Shown here: piece by piece, positions 22,284 through 32,760 of the stretch
How the letters are laid out: every line of letters begins with the position of its first letter
How positions within the stretch are numbered: position 1 is the stretch's first letter
Source: Dactylonectria macrodidyma
Lineage: Eukaryota > Ascomycota > Sordariomycetes > Hypocreales > Nectriaceae
Direction of reading: 5' to 3'
DNA: 64,000 bases
Assembly: GCA_020744425.1 (NCBI GenBank)
Contig: JAGMUV010000005.1
Coordinates: 1,426,001-1,490,000 of the forward strand
Made by a program: the position numbers and the translations under genes
Notes under the pieces: model-generated
The model's input: only the letters and a program-made list of their open reading frames with translations
The model's database searches: none
What the model was told of the DNA's origin: nothing

Positions 22284-24842
22284 CTATTGCATCATTTGGT
22301 CTTCGCCAATTCCTGGGAGATTCATTCCGGCAGCAAGCGCCTGGAGCTTGAAGTCCGGATTGCATGGCAACGAATGAGCCTTGTGCTGTTCTGGGCATTA
22401 GAATCAAGCGGTCGACCAGTTTCGGGGAGAACAAAACTTACGTATTTCAAGCCATTCAGGTTCTTGTACCGCTTGCCACATGTCTCGCAGCTAAATGGCT
22501 TCTCCTTTTCCATGCCAAGTGTACCGGGGTAAGGAGCGCTAGTCTCAGGGTTCACGATGGAAAAGGTGCCATCTCCATTTTCGTGCAGCTGCTGTGTTTG
22601 ATGGCCGTGTGTCTTGTGGTACCTAACGTCGGGGTATTAGCGAAAAAGCCTCGGTATGCGCCAGGGGGCTGGGGATGCGAGGGGGCTTACTTGAGGCCAT
22701 TTTGGTTCTTGTACGCCTTTTCACAACCAATGACAGGACACTTGAAAGGCTTGTGCTCCTCGGGCATCATCATACTCTGGAGGCGCTGCATAAGGGCCTT
22801 GTTGGCGGCCGGGTCGGAGAACTGAGCCTGGTTAAGGCCCAACTGAGCCAACTGGGCCTGGATGGAGCGGTTGGCAGCCGGGAATGCGCCGTTAGGACTG
22901 AAAAGGTGCTTGCCGGGGTCGTTGATGCAGAAATTAGAGTCGTTAGTGTTCTGGTTGCCCCCAAAGTTTATGTCGCCAATATCGTTCGTGTTACCTCCCA
23001 TGGGCATGCCAGGAAGATCTTCGTCCATATCTGCCTGTTGGCCCCTGTGAGGTAGCTGGCCCTGGTGGGTAGTGAGCGTGGGTGTGTTGACCGATGAAAC
23101 AGTGGGGTTGTTCTGAAGACCGAAACTTGCGGCGGCGGGCGTCGGAGGTTGAGATGTGCGCAAGCCCTGGGTGAGACCGGATGTGTTCATGTTCAGCTGT
23201 GGTCGCTGCTGCTGTCCAAAAAGCTGTCTCGTTTGGTGCATCCGCTGGCTGTCGTCCATCTCCATGGTGCCTACAGCGTCATCCATTTCCATATCTGCCA
23301 CTGCATCCATTTCATCGTTTAGGTTCGAGGTGTTGATGTGCGCATCGTTGACACCCGTGTTTTGCTGCCCTCCCATCAGCTGCATAGCTGACCCAGTAGT
23401 CCGGCCCTGTTGTCCGAGCTGCCCAGGTGACTGGACGTTCCCGTGGCCCGGGGCTACCGAATTCGCTCGCGAGTTGGGCATCTTGGGAGCACCTTGCATA
23501 CCCATCTGAGAGAACTGAGAGAAAGCGTTATTTCGGGCGGTGTTAGGACTCGGTTGCGTGTGGGCCTCTTCGTAATGTTGTAGCAAGTCGTGCAAGTTAG
23601 GCAGGATCTTGCCGCAGCAGGTGAAATCTCTCATGAAATTGGCCTCGAGTTTGGGTAGATATGATGACGAGTGGAAGGAGGGCGACTGGTGGGTGCCGAA
23701 CGGTGAGGTGCCCTGCATCATGATACTGCGATGACATGGCGTTAGTATAATGCTTGTTGATCTTTAACAAGAGGTGCGTTGGTGTCGCATGACGGCCGGG
23801 CACCGCCAGCAAAAAAGCTGCCTGTGCCTCCGGACAGTCACGGAGTCCCGGTCCTCCAAAATGTCTCGCCACTCCGGACGGAGCCCGGAAGGCTCCCCGG
23901 ATTGGAGAGAAACGTGGGGATGAAGACAGAGAATAACTCAACAGACACAGCCACCAGAGCGTGTCGGGATAGAATATAGGAGGGTAGCGCCGGGGGAAGG
24001 GAGACGGGAGGAAATATGAGGTTGAGAAGCAGCCCAAAAAGAGTGCAAACTGCGTGCGGGTAGGTGGAGGGACAACATGTGAGGATGACTTACTCGTCAC
24101 GAACAAAGCTACCAAAGGACATACCACCCCAGCTCATGCCGCCCATGAGACTACCGGCAAGAGACTCTCTTCTATTTCGGTTGACATTATCTCGGTTGGG
24201 GTTGTTGACGGAGATGGGCTTCGGTCCGGCGCTGACAAACGAGTCGCCGCGGGGACGGCCCATGGAAGGGTCCAGCGCGGGTCCAGTAGTCATTTTGAAG
24301 TCGTCGTCAAAGTGGAGGTCGTGGACTTCGTGCTCGAGATCGCGGACAGCGAAGGGGTTGTAGTTGTTTGAGTTGTAGTGGCTGGCAAGCGGCGACGACG
24401 GCGAGGGTATTTGGGCAGCGCGCGGGGAGGCGGCGATGGGGATGTTCTTGGAGAAGGTGGTGCCAGAAGCAGCGGGACAACGAGTAGTAGTAGTCGCAGC
24501 GGTAGCGGCAACGGTAGCTTGAGAGGCAGTGGTCGTGGTAGCGTCAGCGCCAGCGGGAAAATGGCCGGCGGTAGGGGTCTCCGGCTGGGGCGACGGCGAC
24601 TGCGTCAGCGAGGCCGAGTTGAGGGACCCAGGAGAGTCAGGGCCAGCAGCGGCGGCGAAGTGGGCAGTCGAGTCACAGGCACTGGCTCTGGCCTTTGCAC
24701 TCGCACTGGTATTGGCGCTGGCGGCGGAGGCGGCGGCGGAGGCGAGAGCGGGTGAGGGTGTGGATGTACTGGTGGAGGCCGAACCCCAAGGCTCCTGTGC
24801 CCTGGCGCCATCGTTCTGGAACCACTTGAATGCGCTACGCAT
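22284..24842 (-). CDS. SFP1: Sfp1-like C2H2 zinc-finger transcription regulator
   Basis: Exons are 24842-24094, 23725-22691, 22622-22442 and 22385-22284 (688 aa). Yeast Sfp1 controls ribosomal-protein and growth genes downstream of TORC1. An N-terminal fifth rich in Ala/Ser/Thr leads to [13 protein letters not shown] and the methionine/glycine block [17 protein letters not shown]. An atypical finger near residues 286-306 ([20 protein letters not shown]) is followed by a Gln/Met/Asp-rich middle. Two C-terminal fingers close the protein: [20 protein letters not shown]...H and [20 protein letters not shown]. This divergent first finger plus paired C-terminal fingers is the Sfp1 arrangement. The start was set at the first ATG (MRSAFKWFQ); the frame is open further upstream without another ATG. 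Fingers 2 and 3 are each cut by an intron directly after or near NGLK. Confidence 0.92.
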
Positions 24843-27800
24843 CCTGAGGACGGGGCAGTGAAGCCAAGCACTGCGCTGGAGCGAGAGAGATGATTTTCGA
24901 GAGTGGGATATGAGGCCGCCGCTCTGTGCGAGGGCGAGTGTCAACTCGAGGGCGCAGGACCAGCGGAGCGAGCGCTGTTGTGTGTCGTGCTGCGTCCTGC
25001 TGTGCTTGTGCGTTGCGTGTCGTTCTTAAGCCCGTCAACCAATCTGGTTCTCTGGTTCTCTGTTTCTGGTCGCTTGGTTGGATTGGCCAGGGCCCGCCTT
25101 ATAACTTTGGGCGGTGCTGGAAGGCCGAGACGGAAGAGGCAACAAGAGGGTGTACCTTGGGTGTTCGAGTTGCACAACCTTCTGCTCGGCTTCGCTGGGC
25201 CTATCTGCCTGTGTGGAAGTTTGGTCCGTCGCCACTCTCTTAGGTGAATCCTCACGAAGCCTTGCTAGCTGATGGCAACGAGATAGTTGGCTGGTGTCTC
25301 CCAGATGTTTCGCTTGCCTTGTTGATGTTGCGCTGAGCTTGGGCTTGGTTGTGCGTTTTGACCGATGTGATGCTGGGGCCTAATGCGATGACTGCAGTTC
25401 TGCGGCCTGGGCGCGGGAAGCAGTAGATTTGGTGTAAGTCGGCTCGTGCAGTGACGGTGATTCACAATCGACCGATTCGATAGCCAGTCGCCCGCCTATT
25501 GTTTTGGAGGCAGGGGAGTCGACTGAGCGCCGGTGGCTGATCCTTGGCTGAGAACTGACGAGACTGAATAAATGATGGATGCAAGCCCGCTTCAAGGCAC
25601 GCCGAAAGCCAGGGAAGAGATAACGGAACCAGGTAAACCGACAGTCGAAGGGCGACTGGTGTATAATTATGCGAGAAGCTGTTTAGCGGTAGATAGGTCA
25701 TCGACAATGATCGATATCCTGGCCACTGGAGGCGTCGTCTCGGCCGACTAGCTGGTACTTGGTTGGTACCTGTTGCGCTCGAGACAGACCAAAGACCGGA
25801 GATAGGTCGGTAAAGGATGTAAGGATGTATCGATGAAATGACGGACTAGACGGATGCTTTTGCTCGATGCGGTATTGTTTTTGCTACTTCGTACTGCTAT
25901 TGTCGTTGGTGAAATATTCCTTTACGTACCGATGGACGTCTGCGCCTGTCTCTTCCCCAGGTCCAGGGTGCTTCAAGTGCTGCGCCAGATGGTTCCAGCC
26001 TTCCAAGGTACATAAAGGTGGGGCTAGGGTGATGATGGATAGGTAGGGGCCACTGTGGTACAAATCGGCGCCCTGCAACCGCTATCCTTAGGCAGGCAAG
26101 CTTCGCATCGCCGCTTTGGCGGCGATAACCCGGAGCAGCAGAGTGCACATGAGAGCTTATTAATGGACTAAACTTGGAATAAAAAGAACGACCAGAATCT
26201 ATTCCAAATAACACTGGTTTCCCAATGTATCGCTTTAATATGTTGTTTGTTCTTCACTTCCTCACTTTTGACTGGATGGAAGTTCTACGTTGCCAAATCT
26301 GTTATAAAGCAGCATGCCACTGGCCCTTGTTTTAGAGGGATTAAGTCTGGGTCAAGTCAAGCTTGGGTCAACAACGTCGCCCACGACCCAGCTGCACAGC
26401 TGCACCTAAAAGGTACCTTACCTGTAATGTCTGCACTCTACACCCAACTTAAGGCGGGCTGCATCCACCTTTTTGGTGGGGGCGCTGAGGGAAGCAGGGA
26501 CATGTGCTGTGGCATGTGGTTGCAGGGAGGGAAAGAGCCCACCGCGGCATGTTGGGCAGGTACCTGTGGGTACCGCTGGCAGCCCACTTGCCTTGCCCTT
26601 CGAGCTAGTGTCACACAGTGCGTTCAACTTACTCCATTGAGACGCGCAGCGTGTGGGCTCCAAGGACCCTTTGATGAACAGGACATTGTGCTTCGGCGAG
26701 ACACCACGGACTGATTACCAAATTTCCCACGAAAAGAGTTTATTATGTGGCAGAGCACGGCAGATGCTGTTAAAGGTAGTATTAGAGGTGGGCAAAACTG
26801 ACAGCACTGACAGCACTGGTAACAGGTGGCAGACCTACCGTCGGGGCGAGGCGGCTGGGCTGGGACCAGGTCAGTTGGAGGCTCAGCACCGAGGACCTGG
26901 GAGAAGTATTATTAGAGGCTACCACCTGTAAGCCATGCTGGCTATCCCCAGCTGTCGGTGGGCCGGTTGGTGGCAATGCCCTGGTTTTGGTGAGAACACA
27001 TTCGAACTCGTGATTAACAGCACGAGAACCATCCAGTCGGTGAAGAACTGGTGGCGGCGGTATGTACAAGAAGCGTGCCAGCAGGAGTTTGGTAACCACA
27101 AGCTGGCTCGCAGTCTTGTCGTCAAGCCAGCCGAGTCTGCCGAGGTTGGCGGCGATAGCGGAAGGTAACCTGGAGTCGAATCGGAGTTGGTACTCAACTT
27201 GGCCCTCCTCCTTGCCCTCCACAACACTCGATATTAATCATTGTGTAGGTACGAAGTAGGATAGTGCAAGCTAGAGCTGGCCTTGAAGCCGAAACTCTGG
27301 TGTGGAGTGATCCACTGCATTTGCCAAGAGAGCGCCGGTCTCTTTGCTGCTCAAGGGCATCGCCCGGATTCGCTCGACACTCTCCATAAATCCATGACGT
27401 CCCCGTTGTACAGAGTACAGTGCACGTTCTACGGCAAAGGTACGTACCCTAACAACTAACTAACTTACATCCAGTCCGGGTAGGCCCTGTCTGTCCTCGG
27501 TGACGGCCCGACCGCAAGGCACCACCTACGGGTACCTTTACGTACGACCATTGCGGCGCCAGTTCCGAACTTGGCCTGGCTTGGCTGTCTAGCTCGCTGG
27601 CTTTCCAGGTCGACGCGCTCGAGTGGCGCGGGAATCTGTGGCGTCGACTGGACGTTCTAGTGCCCACCACCAATGCCGCGCTAGAACCCCGCTGGAGCAG
27701 CCCGTCAATGATTTCAAAAGCAAAAAAACGTGGTCGTGGTGATGACTGACAAGAGACGCCAGCAGGTTCGAGATTTAAGTTACTTGCAGAGGAGGTGGAG

Positions 27801-30800
27801 GGCAGAGCGTATATCCGCAAGTTTACCTCTGATACCATTTGTTCGGGAGCAGTTAGGGGGAGGGGTGCAAGTTCCAAAGTTTGTTAGTTCGCTACACCGG
27901 CTCAACACCGCATCTCGCGTTCGAGTCAGTTCATCGACAAGACGAGAAGGGAGCTGGCTCATGGCATAACTCCGGTTTCGCATCTCATTACTTCTCATCT
28001 TATCTCACCGCATCCCATCCCGTGGCAACTCGAGCCGTCATGAACCCCGTATATCCGATATTGGTGCTGCCAACCCGCCATGACGTGTTGATAACTACAG
28101 CGTCCAGACAACAAATTGCGAGTCAAACGGCCACCAGGGAGAGCTTAACTTGATTTGCTTACTCCTTCTCAGAAAGGTTTCACTCATCAACAGAACAAGC
28201 CAAATTATCATCATTCCAAAAGCACGCGGGATCCACGGATCGAAAGCTTCGCTTTAGATCAACCACAGCAAGGACGTGGGTATCGGGGACATCCCTCTAG
28301 TAGTTGGTCACTGGTTCACTACAGTAGCGCCTAACAAAAGGGAACCTATGGAGTTTTCAAATCCGTCCGTTTTGGTTCCATTCCCTCGCACGGATGTTCG
28401 TAGCATTTATCCGTCACTGAGCACACAGGCACCATGCTGCGTGATCACACCTTATCATTGGACCGCGCCACCTTGACAAAGAAGGATAGACCACTGTTTT
28501 GTTTTGGATAGACCCATGGTCGACTAATACAGTACGCAGTACGTGCAGTAAAACCATAACCTCGACAATCTATTAAGGCGATTGCAAAGAGAGTTCAAGC
28601 ATGCATATAGTGCCAAGTTGACACCTAGCGCAACCAGGTCTGTGAGATACGCTTCTTTATGACATCAACATATCGGCTCTGATGCAGGTCGGGAAGCTCG
28701 CCGACAAGACCGGGAGCTAATTACTATGTAGCCCTTCCGTTTACCCGCTCCCCCAGGCAGCTGACGACATGCAGATCTTACATGTAACCCGTCCGGGTAT
28801 TGAAAGGGACTCAACTACAACCAGATCGGGAGAGCTGGTCTTCATCAGCGTTTTGTCAAGGTCGCTGACCACAACGATACGGGGGGCCGCCCGTTCAGGT
28901 TCAACTGTTGGCATGGAACCCGACAGGTACCTGCCCATGAGAGCCTCGCCAGGCAGCCACGACTCACTAGCCCGTTCGAACTCCCCGTTTCAAGCTTATG
29001 CGGGCCTGGTTGTTGATTAAACTTTCACCAGGATCTAGGTTTCGACAATTCTTGTTTTTGACCTCCCTGGGTAAGGAAGGAAACAGCATGCACATCAAGA
29101 ATCGCCTTGCTCACTTCCCGATGCCATATCCAAGATCCCGATGAAGTCCAAATCGGTGAGATCATTGTTTCTACACCACACATTCCCATTGCCTACCGCC
29201 TTGGTTGGTTCGGTGAATCTTAGCCAACTGGGTAGGTAATAAGAATGCCACACCTCTATTGGCCATTCTGCAGGTAGGTGGGCAAGCTAATTACGTTACC
29301 TAGGTATCTATCGGCGCTCAGAGCAAGGCGCCAAACGCGTCCTTGCACAAGGTCCCATTTCCAATGAATCGGACGTCTCTCTATCTCCCACCCAGTTACT
29401 ATGCACTCAACTTCTAACATCATGAGCATCACCCCAGCAAGTGTGTGCCTTCTGCTCTGACTTGCGCATAGCCATCTAATGCGCCATCAGAGAGCTCTCC
29501 CCCACAGCTCCCAGCTCCGATAGATCAAGCGGAGAAGTCGCCCCTCCGACACCCCAGCTCTCGACCCAGTCCTGGCTGGTTGGAGAGGCTTGGTGTTGCC
29601 GCCGCTCTAGAGATTGAATCCCGGGCGATTCAGTCGGCACGGGACATATGGCAAGGGTGGGGGTCCGGCTCGTTGACCGCCATCACCAACAGATATTCCA
29701 GCCGCAGTCACTTGATGATCCCCTTCCTTGCTCGGACGGGAGCTGGTCACGCTGAAGAAGCAGCCGCACGCTTGGCAGAGGGATCCGCTCCTCTTTGCTG
29801 CTGTGCGTCACCTCGTGCATCGATGCCCATGTTCTAGCCCGAAGCCTTGCGAGGCCGGTTGCCAAGAACACTGAGCAGTTGCAACCTGATTTTCACGCTT
29901 GGAGTTAGAACCCATTGTGAGTTGGAACCCACTGCATAGAAAGTATGTATAAGTGGTGCATGGGTTGACGGTAGTTCACATTTATGTAAGTGCTATTATG
30001 GTAACCCCCAATGCTACCTCAACCTTGGATGCATGGTGCTCCCGCCTGTCGCCAGTGACTGGGCCAATCATGCATATTTGGCTCCGTTCATGACAGAATC
30101 CTCGTCGCCCACATGGTGGCCAGGTCACTTATGGAGAGGGGTCCATAATTACCATTTCTTACTACTCAGTAGGTACATGCCTCTCTCTGCTCGTGCGTAT
30201 TATTCCGCCCACGCTGCCTGACTCATGTCACGTAAACTATGCCATGCAACACCTACTTGTGTGCCTAACGGAGACAACCCGCGGTCGAGCTATCATGGGT
30301 TTAGAACTAAACACTACAGCGCACTCGAAAGCCGCCCATCCTCATCCGAATGCCGGCGCGGCCAGAAGTCAAGCGGGCTTCGCAACAGGGGCACTTCCAG
30401 GATAGCAGACAGTCGGACAGGGTCCCAGGGCCCTAAAAGTGGGCATGGTAGCATCATGGAACAAGTTGGCTCGACGCCAGACCTTCCATTCCACAAGGAG
30501 CCGCGTGATATGTCAGCCAGTCCGTAATCGTGTGCGCTCTGATTCCCTAGATTGGGGGTGAGACGACGCCGTCTGGAGTCGCGGAGCCACTCACTCTCTG
30601 GTCTACGCTTCCCGAGTACTTTGGGAATACCTTCGGGACTCGAGGACGGCAGCTCCAACCCCTCTGCCCCCGGTTTACGTAGGATTATTGGAGAAAGGGG
30701 CAGGGCCATCTCCAGAGATCTCCGGGCGGCAATTCCGAGGACTTGGGTGGTCTCGTGACCAGGCCGTCGACTCCTTCAGTGGCGGCCGAGAAGCCGGACG

Positions 30801-31369
30801 AGAGGAGTCGCATACTTCGTATGTGGAAGGGGTCGGCTTCAAGGTGCTGTCGAATCGACAGATCAGACTATTCCAGGCATTCAACGCTGGCCAGATTCAC
30901 CATCTTGATTATTTCTCGTAAATATCAGATCATGACTACCAAGTCAGCTCAACAAGAGCAGAGATCATCGCTATGCATTCAAGCCTCGACGCCAGGCGCT
31001 GCATAAGAGAAACGGAGTCGCTCCCTGTATGTGATGTCTTTCGTTAGGGCTTTACGCTGCAACTAGATGCTGCCCGCTGATAATGCAATGCAGCCTATCC
31101 CGTCTCCAACGTTGTCATGTTACAGTGCAATACTAAGCTGTCGGCTACCTAATGCTGTCTCTGCTGTGTCCTACGTCAGTCTGTTTGCAGCGCCTATCAC
31201 TCACCCTGGCGCATTAACTGGTGCCCTGAGGCTTGCAACGGCGAGCTGCACACCAAAGCAGGCTAGCCAACCACTGGCGGTTGCGCTTCCACATCTCAAC
31301 GTTCATCCATCCTCTTGCATCGACGGCTTAAACCTTGTCCGAGAGGGTCTGTCGTCTCAAATCGGGACT
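24843..31369. other. gene desert 2, left part (about 6.5 kb)
   Basis: The first part should carry the SFP1-like promoter and leader. Beyond that I found no supported gene. The largest frames (26247-26714 +, 26782-27222 -, 30314-30709 -) show no domain signature and no matching splice partners. Copies of TACGAAGTA occur at 25885, 27250 and 30813, and TACCTAGGTA at 29297. Confidence 0.6.
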
Positions 31370-31371
31370 TA

Positions 31372-31409
31372 CAGTGGTGTGCAAAAGTTCCGACAATTTC
31401 CCGATTTCC
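31372..31409 (+). repeat. left terminal inverted repeat of transposon
   Basis: It begins directly after the TA duplication with CAGTGGTGTGCAAAAGTTC and is matched in inverse orientation at 32721-32758. It has one base fewer than the right copy in the early G-run. Confidence 0.85.
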
Positions 31410-31483
31410 CCGCTCTTGCATCTCAAGCTGTGACGCGGCCACCACAATACAGCATCTTCAACACGCAATTACTCTACCATACG

Positions 31484-32599
31484 ATGCCGACTGCGTATAG
31501 GCAAAAGCATCATAGTCCTCACAAGAGGACGAAGATTGTAACCATGTACAGATCTGGCGTTTCCCTTGATGACATCGTGGCGAAAGAGGGCGTGACAAAA
31601 CACGCGATCTTTGGCCTCGTCCGCCGCTACGACCAGCAAAAGAGTGCAAAAAGTAATTCGCGCTCTGGGCGTCCAGCAACCATCAGTCAGAGGGATAAAA
31701 ATCATATCTTTCGAATCATCGAAAGAGACCCTTTTATCACAGTCCAAGAATTATGCGATGAAGCCGGTCTGCGCTGCCACAGGAGCACTTTATCGCGGTA
31801 CTTGAAGAAGAACGGCATCCAACACCACCTCGCGAGCCGGCGCCCATTTCTCAGCGATTCTGCGGCTCAGAAGCGAAAAGATTTTGCAGCACGATATAAG
31901 GATGAAGATGCTTCATTTTGGCATAATTGGATTTTCTCAGACGAGTGTTCAATCGCTCGTGGTGACGGCGAGAAATGGAAGTGGGCGTTCACGAGATATG
32001 TAAGTCGCGGCGCTTCAACTTTGAAACACCATTCTGACCGCATCTAGGGCGAGAGACTTAAAAAAAAGAACGTACAGCCTCAGAGGAAGCCATCGAGGCA
32101 TTCGCAGATGTTTTTCAGTGCATTCACTATCGACAGAGCTACAGATTTGGTCTGCTTAGAAGGAGACCCAGACTCAGACCGTAGCGGCGTTACGAGCCGC
32201 ATTATCTTAGGGTGCCTTCAAGAACACCTCCCAGAAATTATATCAGAAGGAAGCGTATTTCAACATGATAACGGACCTACATTTAAGAGTCATTTGGTCC
32301 AAGACTGGCTGCGTAAATACGCAACTCGCGAGGGCCTCGTTCTCATAGAATGGCCCCCGCACTCACCAGATCTCAATCCGATCGAGAATCTATGGGCAAT
32401 ACTAAAGGAACGGATCTGTAAGAGATACCCGGAGCTATCAGCCCTTCCGAAGACTCGAGCCGCAAAAGAACGCCTTATTGAGTGTGCAAAGGAGCTTTGG
32501 CACGAGCTTGAAGATGAGGTGTTCGAGAACCTATTGGATTCGATGCCAAGGCGAATGAAGGCGTGTTATGATGCAGATGGGTGGTATACTAAATATTGA
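31484..32599 (+). CDS. Tc1/mariner (IS630 superfamily) transposase
   Basis: Exons are 31484-31999 and 32048-32599 (355 aa). It catalyses cut-and-paste transposition. The N-terminal half holds two helix-turn-helix regions joined by a GRP motif (SGRPATIS, residues about 61-68). The catalytic triad is visible as SDECS (D153), FQHDNGP (D246) and SPDLNPIENLW (E285). There are 38 residues between the second D and the E, against 34 in classical Tc1. The 48-bp intron (32000-32047) begins gtaagt and ends ctag. If it is not removed, translation stops at the TAG of its own 3' splice site after 15 extra residues, giving a protein with the DNA-binding region and only the first catalytic residue. The ATG at 31484 was chosen because it lies inside the element; the frame is open further upstream, across the left end. 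Confidence 0.92.
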
Positions 32600-32720
32600 G
32601 ACATATCATCATAAACTCTATCTTCTGGGCTTCAAATTCATCTAGCTTTTAATTTATCATAATATTATTTGAGTGCATAATGTTTGGTCAAAGGTTACGT
32701 AGTCATCCGGCCAAGATGGG

Positions 32721-32758
32721 TGGATCCGGAAGTTGTCAGAACTTTTGCACACCCACTG
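32721..32758 (-). repeat. right terminal inverted repeat of transposon
   Basis: Inverse of the left end: on the minus strand it reads CAGTGGGTGTGCAAAAGTTC and then GACAA. It is followed by the TA duplication at 32759-32760. Confidence 0.85.
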
Positions 32759-32760
32759 TA

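Larger units (their letters stand above)
31372..32758 (+). mobile_element. complete Tc1/mariner-type DNA transposon
   Basis: A 1,387-bp element flanked by the TA target duplication (31370-31371 and 32759-32760). Both ends start CAGTGG. The inverted repeats read CAGTGG-TGTGCAAAAGTTC on the left and CAGTGGGTGTGCAAAAGTTC on the right (inverted), differing by one G, and similarity continues for about 38 bases with a few mismatches (GACAA, TTCC and GAT shared). A single transposase gene with one short intron fills the element. The coding sequence is unbroken and shows no obvious C-to-T decay, so the copy looks recent and possibly active. The family assignment rests on the TA site, CAGT ends, GRP motif and DDE layout. 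Confidence 0.93.

Noticed and set aside
28741..28938. Short frame with VVSDLDKTL, resembling a HAD phosphatase motif
   Set aside because: Only 65 codons, no other HAD motifs and no exon partners; a chance match to a short motif.
31067..31483. Upstream extension of the transposase frame
   Set aside because: The frame is open across the left inverted repeat, but an authentic transposase start must lie inside the element; the first suitable ATG is at 31484.
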